Source: Clostridia bacterium (lineage in GTDB: Bacteria > Bacillota > Clostridia > Oscillospirales > CAG-272). Taken from it: a stretch of 64,000 nt of DNA. The position numbers and the translations under genes are program-made. The DNA lies in NCBI GenBank assembly GCA_017481595.1, contig JAFUOY010000013.1:1-64000 (forward strand). Reading direction: 5' to 3'. Shown one piece after another: positions 26,430-37,386 of the stretch (position 1 is its first letter; every line of letters starts with the position of its first letter). The notes beneath the pieces were generated by a model. The model saw nothing but the letters and a program-made list of their open reading frames with translations. It ran no database searches and was not told where the DNA came from.

Positions 26430-27848
26430 ATGAGAAAGACTAAAATAGTATGTACAATAGGTCCCGCTTGCTCAGACGAGATAACCCTTAAGAAAATGTG
26501 CCTTGCGGGTATGAACGTGGCAAGACTTAATTTCTCCCACGGTACTCATGAGGATCACCAGAAAAACGTAGATATGCTTAAGCGCATAAGACAGGAGCTT
26601 AATATTCCTCTTGCCATTATGCTTGATACCAAGGGCCCCGAATACAGAGTAGGTACCTTTAAAAACGGTAAGGAGGAGCTTAGCGACGGAGATACCTTTA
26701 CCTTTACCACAAGAGACGTGGAGGGAGACAAGTCCATCGTTTCCGTTAGCTATAAAAACTTAAGCTCCGAGATCTGCCCCGGGGATAAAATTCTTGTAAA
26801 TAACGGACTCCTTTTGTTCAACGTTCTTGAAACCACGGAAACGGACGTTATCTGCCGAGTTGTTGAGGGCGGCGTTATTTCAAACCGCAAGAGTATGAGC
26901 TTTCCTAATAAGGTAATGAACCAGGTCTACTTAAGCGAGCAGGATAAGAAGGACATCCTTTTCGGTATTCAGAATGACGTTGAGTATATTGCCTGCTCCT
27001 TCGTTTCCCGCGCGCAGGACGTTATTGACGTAAAGAGCTTTATTAAGGAAAACAATAACGGCGAATGTAATATCGGTCTTATCTCAAAGATAGAAAACCG
27101 CGCAGGTATTGAAAATATTGAGGCTATCTGCGAGGAATGTGACGGCATTATGATCGGCAGAGGCGACCTCGGTGTTGAGATCCCCTTTGAGGAGGTTCCC
27201 GCCACACAGAAGAAGCTTATTACAAAGTGCCGCTTGCTCGGTAAGAGAGTTATTACCGCTACTGAAATGCTTGAGTCCATGATAAACAATCCAAGACCTA
27301 CAAGAGCGGAAATCTCCGACGTTGCAAACGCGGTATTCGACGGCACAAGTGCAATTATGCTCTCGGGCGAGACCGCAGCAGGTAAGCATCCCGTTCTTAC
27401 GGTACAGACCATGTCAAGAATAGCGGAGCAGGCTGAAAAGAGCGTGGACTATAAGAAGTACTTCTACTCCTCCGAGTTCAGAATTCAGGACTCTATGGAC
27501 GCTATCTCCCACTCCGTATGCGCTCTCTCCATTGATATTGAGGCTAAGGCTATCGTAGTTTCCTCTATGTCGGGCTCAATGGTAAGAATGATCTCCCGCT
27601 TCCGTTCCCCCGTTGATATTATCGGCCTTTCCGTAAATGAAAAGACCTTTCATCAGCTTGCCCTCTCCTGGGGCGTTATGCCCGTAATGTGTGAGGTTTA
27701 TCCCTCCCTTGAGGTTCTTTTCTACACCGCAAAGAATATGGCTAAGGAAAAGCTCAACCTTAAGAAAAACGATAAGATTATTATCACAGGCGGCTCCCGC
27801 ACAGGCGAATCGGGTAAGACTAATACTGTAAGAGTAGACGATATTTAA
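26430..27848 (+). CDS. pyk: pyruvate kinase
   Basis: Pyk converts PEP and ADP to pyruvate and ATP. The 472 residues open with RKTKIVCTIGPACSD and MNVARLNFSHG. They carry MLDTKGPE, the catalytic lysine region LISKIENRAGIENI (about 221), GDLGVEIPFEEVP and TATEMLESM. The length is that of the basic A/B/C-domain enzyme without the extra C-terminal PEP-utilising domain found in many Bacillus-type enzymes. It is a single gene with a strong terminator. Together with ppdK it allows PEP-pyruvate conversion in both directions. Confidence 0.97.
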   Translation: MRKTKIVCTIGPACSDEITLKKMCLAGMNVARLNFSHGTHEDHQKNVDMLKRIRQELNIPLAIMLDTKGPEYRVGTFKNGKEELSDGDTFTFTTRDVEGDKSIVSVSYKNLSSEICPGDKILVNNGLLLFNVLETTETDVICRVVEGGVISNRKSMSFPNKVMNQVYLSEQDKKDILFGIQNDVEYIACSFVSRAQDVIDVKSFIKENNNGECNIGLISKIENRAGIENIEAICEECDGIMIGRGDLGVEIPFEEVPATQKKLITKCRLLGKRVITATEMLESMINNPRPTRAEISDVANAVFDGTSAIMLSGETAAGKHPVLTVQTMSRIAEQAEKSVDYKKYFYSSEFRIQDSMDAISHSVCALSIDIEAKAIVVSSMSGSMVRMISRFRSPVDIIGLSVNEKTFHQLALSWGVMPVMCEVYPSLEVLFYTAKNMAKEKLNLKKNDKIIITGGSRTGESGKTNTVRVDDI

Positions 27849-27868
27849 TATTTAATAATCAACCATAA

Positions 27869-27899
27869 AAGGCTAACGAAATTTTCGTTAGCCTTTTTG
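27869..27899 (+). terminator. terminator of pyk
   Basis: AAGGCTAACGAAA pairs with TTTCGTTAGCCTT, followed by TTTTTG, 20 bp after the stop. Confidence 0.92.
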
Positions 27900-27914
27900 T
27901 TTTAAATACTAAAA

Positions 27915-28079
27915 ATGAATTGACGGCAAGCCGTCATGAGTTGAAGCCTTGCGTCTTCATGATTTGAAATTTATCAATTTCATGAATTGAATTGCCCTGT
28001 TTTAAATGCCGAAGGCAATTCATGCACCGAAAGTGCAATTTATGGCGTGAGCCAATTCACGCCCTTGAGGGCAATTCAT
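27915..28079. repeat. dyad array of eight octamers and short hairpins (ATGAATTG/CAATTCAT type)
   Basis: ATGAATTG-like words stand at 27915, 27936, 27959 and 27982. Their reverse complements stand at 28016, 28036, 28053 and 28072. Small stems with 2-5-nt loops fill the spaces, for example GACGGC-AA-GCCGTC, GAAATT-TATC-AATTTC, GCAC-CGAAA-GTGC, GGC-GTGA-GCC and GCCC-TTGA-GGGC. The array ends 4 bp before the stop of the beta-galactosidase gene. Stem sequences differ between units while the octamer is kept. Confidence 0.85.
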
Positions 28080-28083
28080 TGCT

Positions 28084-30998
<2,915 letters not shown>

Positions 30999-31042
30999 TA
31001 CCTTTTAGTATCAATAATAAGACATTATATTTTTCTTTTTAA

Positions 31043-31071
31043 TTGACTGAGGCTTGATTTTGTGATACAAT
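31043..31071 (+). promoter_or_regulatory. promoter of the Y-family polymerase gene
   Basis: TTGACT, 17 bp and TACAAT, 33 bp before the ATG at 31104. No clear LexA-box palindrome is visible nearby. Confidence 0.65.
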
Positions 31072-31103
31072 ACTTATTACAAAAAGGGAGGGGGGAGCTT
31101 TTT

Positions 31104-32363
31104 ATGGATGATAGAATGTACGTATGCATAGATTTAAAAAGCTTTTACGCCTCCTGCGAATGTGTGGAGAGGGGTCTTGACTCCATGACCACCGACCTTG
31201 TGGTTGCCGACCCTGCCAGAGGTAATGGAGCTATCTGCCTTGCCGTTTCCCCATCTTTAAAAAGCAAGGGAGTAAAAAACAGATGCCGCCTTTACGAAAT
31301 ACCAAGCGGAATGAAATATATTATTGCCGTACCGAGAATGAAGCTTTATATGGAATACTCCGCAAAAATATATTCCGTCTATTTAAAGTATATCAGCAAG
31401 GATGATATCCACGTTTACTCCATTGACGAGTGCTTTATTGACATTACCGACTATATGAAGATATACGGCCTTTCCGCTAAGGAAATGGCAATGATGCTTA
31501 TGGATAAGGTGCTTAAGGAAACGGGTATTTACGCAACCGCAGGCATAGGAACTAATCTGTTTCTTGCCAAGGTGGCTCTTGACATCACCGCAAAGCACAG
31601 TAAGGACAGGCTTGGCTACCTTGACAAAAAGATATTCAAGGATAAAATATGGCATCACCGACCGATTACGGATATATGGAACGTGGGCAGGGGAATTGCC
31701 GCAAGGCTGGAAAGCCACGGAGTATACGACCTTGCGGGAGTTGCGCTGATGAGCGAAAAGACCCTTTACAAGGAGTTCGGCGTCAATGCGGAGTACCTTA
31801 TCGACCACGCAAATGGTGAGGAAAGCTGTACCATTAAGGACATTCATAATTACAAATCAAAAACAAGCTCCATTTCCAACGGACAGATACTTTTTGAGGA
31901 TTATAATTTCAACGATGCAAAAATCGTCCTTCGGGAAATGGTGGATATGCTTTCCCTTGACCTTGTGGACAATAATCTTTTTACAAATTCCATATCATTG
32001 TACGTCGGCTATTCAAAGGACGTAATACGTCCGTCGGGCGGCACGAAAAAGCTTAGCGAGTATACCAACTCCTCAAAAAAGCTGGTGCAGTATTTCCTTG
32101 ATTATTTTGATTCTACGGTAAAAAAGGGGTATCCCATAAGGAAAATAAACATAGGCTTTAATAACCTTTCGGAAAATACGGGCTTTACCATTGATATAAT
32201 GGGAGAAAGCGAGGAGGAAAGACGGGAAAAGGACCTGCAGAAAACCGTCATAGCCATAAAAAAGAAATTCGGTAAAAACGCCATTTTAAAGGGCACGAGC
32301 CTTGAGGAAAAGGCAACGGGACAAATGAGAAATAAGCTTATAGGAGGGCATAACGGTGAGTGA
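31104..32363 (+). CDS. Y-family DNA polymerase (UmuC/UvrX-like)
   Basis: This is a translesion DNA polymerase. The start at 31104 follows a GGGAGGGGGGA ribosome binding site. The ~419-residue protein has CIDLKSFYASCECVERGLD at the N-terminus, where the first Asp binds metal. It also has the catalytic SIDECFID motif (about 104) and the helix-hairpin-helix thumb (IWNVGRGIAARLESHGVYDLAGVA), then a little-finger domain. The typical DinB steric-gate and beta-clamp features cannot be judged by eye. The next gene is YolD-like and overlaps by 8 bp, the pairing seen with UvrX/UmuC-type polymerases of Firmicutes and their mobile elements. Confidence 0.93.
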   Translation: MDDRMYVCIDLKSFYASCECVERGLDSMTTDLVVADPARGNGAICLAVSPSLKSKGVKNRCRLYEIPSGMKYIIAVPRMKLYMEYSAKIYSVYLKYISKDDIHVYSIDECFIDITDYMKIYGLSAKEMAMMLMDKVLKETGIYATAGIGTNLFLAKVALDITAKHSKDRLGYLDKKIFKDKIWHHRPITDIWNVGRGIAARLESHGVYDLAGVALMSEKTLYKEFGVNAEYLIDHANGEESCTIKDIHNYKSKTSSISNGQILFEDYNFNDAKIVLREMVDMLSLDLVDNNLFTNSISLYVGYSKDVIRPSGGTKKLSEYTNSSKKLVQYFLDYFDSTVKKGYPIRKINIGFNNLSENTGFTIDIMGESEEERREKDLQKTVIAIKKKFGKNAILKGTSLEEKATGQMRNKLIGGHNGE

Positions 32364-32691
32364 GCAAAGCGACAGAGCCAGGCAATTTATGCCCTTTGCA
32401 TCCCTTAAGGGATATTACGATATGGTAAGGGCGCAGGAAAAAATAATAGGCGCAAAAAAGGAGCTTTCCGAGTATAAGGCGTCCATCCTTTCGGAAAAGC
32501 TGAACCTTGTCAAAAAGGGGATAATGATAAAAATAGTCTACTACAAGGACGACGGATATATAAAGACGGAGGGTATGGTGTCAAATATAGATCACACTAT
32601 GAGGACCCTTACGGTAATAAAGGAAAAAATACCCTTTGACGACGTTTACGATATTTCCTCAGAGGACATAAAAATCGATGAGGATAGATAA
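32356..32691 (+). CDS. YolD-like protein
   Basis: This is a 111-residue partner of Y-family polymerases, starting with GTG at 32356. It shows RARQFMPFASLKGYYDMV at the N-terminus and a beta-rich C-terminal half with VSNIDHTMRTLTV and IPFDDVYDI, matching the YolD family. By analogy with the Bacillus YolD-UvrX pairs it may regulate or stabilise the polymerase; the mechanism is not established. The overlap with the polymerase gene indicates one transcript and coupled translation. Confidence 0.85.
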   Translation: MSEQSDRARQFMPFASLKGYYDMVRAQEKIIGAKKELSEYKASILSEKLNLVKKGIMIKIVYYKDDGYIKTEGMVSNIDHTMRTLTVIKEKIPFDDVYDISSEDIKIDEDR

Positions 32692-32788
32692 AAATTTCGA
32701 AAATTGTAAATTTTTTTGTAAAAACCAACAAATATGCAGAAAAGTGTGGTACAATACTAATAATTTGGTGTATTAGGAGGATGGAGAG

Positions 32789-33253
32789 TTGATATCTCGC
32801 TTTAAGGAATTTACAAAAAACATCTCACTTGCATACAAATATCTTATTAAGATAAAATCAGAGGGCATTAAGGAGTTCGGTCTTAAGGGCTCCCACCTTA
32901 TGTGCCTTTTCTATATAGGCGAAGCTGAAAACGGGCTTACCGCTATGGAGCTTTGTAAGCTCTGCTGTGAGGATAAGGCTGCCGTTTCCAAGGCTCTTTC
33001 CGCTTTGTATGAAAGAGAGTACGTAAAGCTTGAAAATGAGGATGCCAAAAAATACCGTTCCACCTATTTCCTTACGGATTCGGGCAGGGGTGTGCTTGAC
33101 AGAGTAAAGGATAAAATAATGTGCGCAATGGAGGACGGCGGTACGGGCTTGACTGATAGCGACAGAGAGGTATTCTACCGCTGCCTTAATACTATTGTTA
33201 AAAATTTGGAAATCGTATCTAAAAAGATCGGCGAGGAACAGGATGAAGAATAA
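32789..33253 (+). CDS. MarR-family transcriptional regulator
   Basis: The start is a TTG at 32789 with AGGAGG eight bases upstream; no better ATG exists. The 154-residue winged-helix protein has helices around GLKGSHLMCLFYIGE, a recognition helix CEDKAAVSKALSALYEREYV (about 64-83) and a wing ending in FLTDSGRGVLD. Its promoter has an extended -10 (TGG-TACAAT at 32750-32755). The end overlaps the HAD hydrolase gene by 11 bp. It may regulate this small operon or a distant target; no operator is evident. Confidence 0.88.
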   Translation: MISRFKEFTKNISLAYKYLIKIKSEGIKEFGLKGSHLMCLFYIGEAENGLTAMELCKLCCEDKAAVSKALSALYEREYVKLENEDAKKYRSTYFLTDSGRGVLDRVKDKIMCAMEDGGTGLTDSDREVFYRCLNTIVKNLEIVSKKIGEEQDEE

Positions 33254-33902
33254 TTTGAAATTCAAGGGCGCTATCTTTGATATGGACGGCACTCTTATAG
33301 ATTCTATGGGATATTGGAAAACGGCGGCAGGGGACTACGTAAAAGCCCTTGGTAAAACGCCCGCTGATGACCTTGGGGACAGATTTCTTACCCTCGGCCT
33401 TAATAATATCTATCCCGATATACAAAAGGAATACGGTATTAACGAGCCTCTTGAAACCGTAAGCGCGGGTATCTACGCCATAATGGAGAAAAACTACGAT
33501 AAGGTGGAAATAAAGCCTTACGTTAAGGAAATGCTGGAATCGTTTAAGAATGAGGGAGTAAGGATGTGTATTGCCTCCGCTACCGATGCGTCCCTTGCAA
33601 GCAAGGTGCTTCAGCGTCTTGGCATACTTGAATACTTTTCGGGTGTGCTTTGCTGTAAGGACGTAGGTAAGGGTAAGCGCTATCCCGATATTTATAATTA
33701 CGCCCTTAAGTTCCTTGGCACCGACAAGGAGGACACCTATGTTTTCGAGGATGCGGTCTTTGCCATAAGGACCCTTAATCAGAACGGATTTACATCCGTC
33801 GCCATCGAGGACGTAAACTCCGAAAACGAGCGCGCGGAAATAAAATCCCTCTGCACCTATTACATAGACTCCTACAAAAATTGGGAAAATATTTTAAAAT
33901 AA
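33243..33902 (+). CDS. HAD-family hydrolase (phosphatase/phosphomutase-like)
   Basis: The start at 33243 gives MKNNLKFKGAIFDMDGTLIDS. The ~219-residue protein has HAD motif I (DMDGTLID), motif II in CIASATDAS (about 104), motif III lysine around CCKDVGKGKRYPDIY, and motif IV in YVFEDAVFA. The helical cap after motif I puts it in subfamily I, with beta-phosphoglucomutase and phosphoglycolate phosphatase. The exact substrate is not readable. It is cotranscribed with the MarR gene and followed by a terminator. Confidence 0.9.
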   Translation: MKNNLKFKGAIFDMDGTLIDSMGYWKTAAGDYVKALGKTPADDLGDRFLTLGLNNIYPDIQKEYGINEPLETVSAGIYAIMEKNYDKVEIKPYVKEMLESFKNEGVRMCIASATDASLASKVLQRLGILEYFSGVLCCKDVGKGKRYPDIYNYALKFLGTDKEDTYVFEDAVFAIRTLNQNGFTSVAIEDVNSENERAEIKSLCTYYIDSYKNWENILK

Positions 33903-33907
33903 AAAAG

Positions 33908-33940
33908 AAAAGTGAGCAAGAATTTCCTTGCTCACTTTTT
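33908..33940 (+). terminator. terminator of the MarR-HAD operon
   Basis: AAAAGTGAGCAAG pairs with CTTGCTCACTTTTT around a 6-nt loop, just after the HAD stop. Confidence 0.92.
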
Positions 33941-33999
33941 CTGTTGCATATAAGCGGTTTTTGTGTTATACTTAAATAAAATAAACCTTGGAGGAGATT

Positions 34000-34707
34000 A
34001 TGAAATTAAATATTGCCATTTGTGATGATGAGCAGATACAGATAGATAATTTGAATAAAATGGTCTCTGAATGGGCTATGTCCGAGGGAGTGTCTGTTAA
34101 TTTAAAATCTTTTCACTCCGCTGAGTCCTTTATGTTTGAATATTCCGAGAATAAAAGCTTTGATATTTTGCTTCTCGATATAGAAATGTCGGGTATGAAC
34201 GGTATTGAGCTTGCTAAAAAAATCAGACAAGATAACGGCCGCGCGGCTATAATCTTTATAACAGGCTATCCCGATTTCATATCCGAAGGCTATGACGTAT
34301 CCGCCCTGCATTATCTTATGAAGCCTGTAAAATTTGAAAAGCTTACTGAGGTGCTAAAAAGATCTGTCAGCAATATGGAAGCGGAGCCGCCTTCTCTTGT
34401 AATAGAGGGCAAGGAGCTTTTGCGTGTGTTCTTTAAGGATATTATCTATGCTGAAAGCGACGGACACTACGTTGTATTAAAAACAGTCAAGGGCGAGCAT
34501 AGGATACGTATGACAATACCCGAAATTGCGGAAAAGCTGACAGAGGGCTTCTTCCGTTGCCACCGCTCCTATGTTGTAGGACTTAAATACGTGCAAAAAA
34601 TAACTAAAGCATCCGTATTTTTATCAAACGGAACAGAGCTTCCATTGGGTAAGGGGCAGTATGACGAAATGAACAGGCAGCTAATAGGATATTTAAGGGG
34701 ACTTTAA
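34000..34707 (+). CDS. LytTR-family response regulator (AgrA/LytR type)
   Basis: The ATG at 34000 is preceded by GGAGGAG; a TTG four codons earlier is inside that site. The ~235-residue protein has a receiver domain with the acidic pair DDE near residue 9, the phosphoacceptor in LLLDIEMSGMNG (about 56) and KPVKF. A LytTR DNA-binding domain (about 130-235) follows with FKDIIYAESDGHYVVL and FFRCHRSYVVGL. LytTR regulators bind pairs of direct repeats about 21 bp apart, and such a pair precedes the ABC genes downstream. The kinase gene follows after 2 bp. Confidence 0.94.
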   Translation: MKLNIAICDDEQIQIDNLNKMVSEWAMSEGVSVNLKSFHSAESFMFEYSENKSFDILLLDIEMSGMNGIELAKKIRQDNGRAAIIFITGYPDFISEGYDVSALHYLMKPVKFEKLTEVLKRSVSNMEAEPPSLVIEGKELLRVFFKDIIYAESDGHYVVLKTVKGEHRIRMTIPEIAEKLTEGFFRCHRSYVVGLKYVQKITKASVFLSNGTELPLGKGQYDEMNRQLIGYLRGL

Positions 34708-34709
34708 TA

Positions 34710-35369
34710 ATGTTTAATAAAAAGGAAAAGATGCTGGAATATCAGCGCGCCTTGGTAGAAAAGCACTACACCGAGGTGGAAAATATGTATGTTAAAATGC
34801 GTGCGTGGCGCCACGATTACCATAATCATATACAAGCACTTTCTGCCTATCTTTCAAGCGGACAGATAGATGAGGCAATGAAATTCCTTGAAGAAATAAA
34901 TGAAAATCTTGTCAGCGTTGATACAGTTTTAAAGACAGGCAATAAGATGGTGGATGCTATTCTGAACAGTAAAATTTCCCTAATGAACACTAAGGGAATA
35001 AGAGTTAATGCCACCGCACGCGTTCCCGATAATATCGGAGTTGATAACGTAGACTTAAGCATAATAATCGGCAACCTTCTTGACAACGCTATGGAAGCTT
35101 GTGAAAAGCTACCCGAGGATGACCGCTTTGTACGAATATTTATCAACGTAAAGAATGATCATTTGTATATGTCCTTTACCAATTCCGCAGGTAAGAAAAA
35201 AGAGAAGATTGGCGGCAGATTTTTGTCAAGTAAGGGCGAAAATCACGGTTTTGGCTTGTCACGTGTGGATAATTTGGTCGAAAAATACGGTGGATACCTC
35301 ACCCGCGCCAGCGAAGACGGCGGATTTACTACAGAGGTTATTCTTCCAATTTTATATATGGAAAAGTAA
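34710..35369 (+). CDS. soluble GHKL-type histidine kinase (AgrC-like catalytic half)
   Basis: The 219-residue protein has no membrane segment. An N-terminal coiled-coil-like helix leads to the phosphoacceptor in WRHDYHNHIQAL (histidine near 29). A GHKL ATPase domain follows with the N-box NLLDNAMEAC (about 127-136) and a G-box in HGFGLSRVDNLV. AgrC-type kinases usually carry 5-7 membrane helices before this part; they are missing here and there is no room upstream in frame. The kinase must sense a cytoplasmic cue or act with a membrane partner, perhaps the ABC proteins (inference). It is the second gene of the regulator operon. Confidence 0.9.
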   Translation: MFNKKEKMLEYQRALVEKHYTEVENMYVKMRAWRHDYHNHIQALSAYLSSGQIDEAMKFLEEINENLVSVDTVLKTGNKMVDAILNSKISLMNTKGIRVNATARVPDNIGVDNVDLSIIIGNLLDNAMEACEKLPEDDRFVRIFINVKNDHLYMSFTNSAGKKKEKIGGRFLSSKGENHGFGLSRVDNLVEKYGGYLTRASEDGGFTTEVILPILYMEK

Positions 35370-35372
35370 AAG

Positions 35373-35422
35373 AAAGAGATACAGGCAAAAACTCTTAAGA
35401 GAGAGCTTTGTATCTCTTTTTT
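35373..35422 (+). terminator. terminator after the histidine kinase gene
   Basis: AAAGAGATACA pairs with TGTATCTCTTT across a 24-nt insert that itself has a small CTCTTAAGAGAG stem, followed by a T-run. It separates the regulator genes from the ABC genes. Confidence 0.8.
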
Positions 35423-35448
35423 GCCAAAAAACCTTGTTTTTTTGCCAA
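35417..35448 (+). promoter_or_regulatory. phased direct repeat, probable LytTR regulator binding site
   Basis: TTTTTTGCCAA occurs at 35417-35427 and exactly again at 35438-35448, a spacing of 21 bp. With flanks, about 17 of 20 positions agree. It lies just upstream of where a -35 would be for the extended -10 TGA-TACAAT (35475-35480). The T-run of the first copy is shared with the terminator tail, so only the GCCAA part is independent evidence there. Confidence 0.55.
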
Positions 35449-35471
35449 TAAAAACTTTTTTGGTTTTGCTA

Positions 35472-35480
35472 TGATACAAT
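35472..35480 (+). promoter_or_regulatory. extended -10 of the ABC exporter operon
   Basis: TGA-TACAAT with no good -35 hexamer at 17-18 bp, as expected for a promoter that needs an activator. The TTG start of the first ABC gene is 55 bp downstream. Confidence 0.5.
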
Positions 35481-35535
35481 GGGCTTACAAGGATTTTAAA
35501 CCCATATAACATTAATTAAGAAAGAGGAGAGAAGT

Positions 35536-37386
35536 TTGAAAAAGGAAAATACAAAAAAACAACCAAAGCGTAAACCCAAATACGGCATGCTATCTTGCAT
35601 TGGTTATAGCTTAAAGGCAACGTGGACTGCATCAAAAACAACGGCGATAGCTGCAATAATTGCAATTCCGGTTAAGCTTGTGCTTAATGCCGTTGGATTA
35701 TATTGGCCATCTATTATTGTAGGTAGTCTTGAAGCTCACAACACATTTAGTACAATTGTATCGATAATTTTAGGTATTACATTGGCGCGACTTATACTTA
35801 GCTTGCTTGGAAACTTTATTGACATAAATAAAGAATATTCTGAGCATTTTGTTGTGAATGAGTTTTATGCAAGGGCTAAATTCAGAGAAAGAGATATGGA
35901 TAGATTTCTGCCTCTTGATGAGAAAAATATGGAAATAATAAATAGGTCTACAGACACTGCATCAAATAATCATTCGGCAGGTGTGCATTTTATTTCCCAT
36001 ATTTCGGGATTGGTATTGAATATTCTATATTTTATTCTCTTTGGAACGACGATTGCTATGCTGCATCCGGTCATACTTGCTTTTCTTGTGGCAGGTTGTC
36101 TTGTAAACTATTTTGTGGCAAAATGGCAAAACAAGCGTTTGTGGAGAAAAAGCGACGAGCATATGCTTGTAAACAAGAAGATAAATTATTTTTGTTTTAA
36201 TGTTGCAGGATCCCACACCTATGGAAAGGATATCCGTTTATTTAACTTTACTTACTTTTTTGATAAGCTTATAGGTAAGCTTCATAAAAAGTGGTACGAT
36301 CAAGAAAAAAGCATGGACAAAAATCATTTCTTCAGAGATTTCGTCGGATTTTTGATATTTGTTTTGCGTGACGGTCTTGCATATGCATACCTTATTTACA
36401 AATATGTTGAAGGTGATATAAGCACAGCGCAGTTTATTCTTTTCTTCACTGCAATATCTGAGGTTTCGGGTTTTATATCCGGAATATTCAATACGTGGTC
36501 TACTGTTGGCAGAGCTTGTCTTGGAGTTTCAGATTTTCGCGAATATTTTGATATCAAAGATAAGCTGAATAGGGGAAAGGGTATTCCATTACCTGAAGCA
36601 AAATCAATTTCAATAGAATTTAAAAATGTAAGCTTTAAATATCCTAAAGGTGATAAAAAAATACTTGATAACGTAAGTTTCAAAATTAACGCAGGTGAGA
36701 AAGTGGCAATTGTAGGTGTAAACGGTGCAGGTAAAACCACAATGACGTCGCTAATGTGTGGATTACTTATACCTGATGATGGAGAGGTGCTTCTCAACGG
36801 ACATTCGGTATTTGAATATAACAGAGATGAAATGTACTCAATGTTTTCTCTTGTTCCGCAGATATTTTCAATTCTTCCTTTGACGATAGAAGAAAATATA
36901 GCGGTGGCAGATATTGAAAACGGAGATGTTATTGACGAGGTAAAATTAAAAAGATGCCTTGAGTATTCAGGTTTGAACGAAAAAATTGCCTCTCTTCCAA
37001 AGGGCGTAAAAACACCGCTTAACAGAGAAATTTATGCAGATGGAACAGATCTTTCGGGAGGAGAAATGCAAAAGCTTCTGTTGGCAAGAGCTATGTACAG
37101 AGATGCAAAGGTGCTTATTTTGGATGAACCTACTGCTGCTCTTGACCCTATTGCAGAGGATAATATGTACAGAAGATATAGCGAAATCTCAAACGGAAAA
37201 ACATCTTTATTTATTTCACATCGTTTGGCATCCACAAGATTCTGTGATAGAATATTCTTTCTCGATGGCGCTGTAATTTCCGAGGTAGGAACTCATAGTG
37301 AGCTTATAAAGAAAAACGGTAAATATAAAGAGCTTTTTGATGTACAGGCAAAATACTATAAGGAGGATGTAAATAATGAAAAATAA
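35536..37386 (+). CDS. ABC exporter half-transporter 1 (membrane domain plus ATPase)
   Basis: The start is TTG at 35536 behind GAGGAGAG. The 616-residue protein has about six membrane helices (about 38-345). The nucleotide-binding domain follows with Walker A VGVNGAGKTTM (about 399), a Q-loop in VPQIFSIL, signature DLSGGEMQKLLLARAM, Walker B VLILDEPTAAL and H-loop FISHRLAS. It overlaps the second half-transporter gene by 11 bp, so the working unit is probably a heterodimer. No peptidase domain and no precursor peptide gene are visible. The region is AT-richer and uses more ATA/AAA codons than its neighbours, suggesting transfer. Substrate unknown. Confidence 0.92.
   Translation: MKKENTKKQPKRKPKYGMLSCIGYSLKATWTASKTTAIAAIIAIPVKLVLNAVGLYWPSIIVGSLEAHNTFSTIVSIILGITLARLILSLLGNFIDINKEYSEHFVVNEFYARAKFRERDMDRFLPLDEKNMEIINRSTDTASNNHSAGVHFISHISGLVLNILYFILFGTTIAMLHPVILAFLVAGCLVNYFVAKWQNKRLWRKSDEHMLVNKKINYFCFNVAGSHTYGKDIRLFNFTYFFDKLIGKLHKKWYDQEKSMDKNHFFRDFVGFLIFVLRDGLAYAYLIYKYVEGDISTAQFILFFTAISEVSGFISGIFNTWSTVGRACLGVSDFREYFDIKDKLNRGKGIPLPEAKSISIEFKNVSFKYPKGDKKILDNVSFKINAGEKVAIVGVNGAGKTTMTSLMCGLLIPDDGEVLLNGHSVFEYNRDEMYSMFSLVPQIFSILPLTIEENIAVADIENGDVIDEVKLKRCLEYSGLNEKIASLPKGVKTPLNREIYADGTDLSGGEMQKLLLARAMYRDAKVLILDEPTAALDPIAEDNMYRRYSEISNGKTSLFISHRLASTRFCDRIFFLDGAVISEVGTHSELIKKNGKYKELFDVQAKYYKEDVNNEK

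Noticed and set aside
27915..28079. Regular spacing of short repeats suggested a CRISPR array.
   Set aside because: Repeats are only 8 bp, switch orientation in the middle, and the spaces are self-complementary hairpins. No cas genes are near.
31062..31103. Longer N-terminus for the Y-family polymerase.
   Set aside because: The extra codons overlap the -10 box and the ribosome binding site; the ATG at 31104 gives the family N-terminus.
35370..35535. Possible autoinducing or bacteriocin peptide gene between the kinase and exporter genes.
   Set aside because: Only a terminator, the phased repeat and a promoter fit in the space; no frame with a start and ribosome binding site was found.
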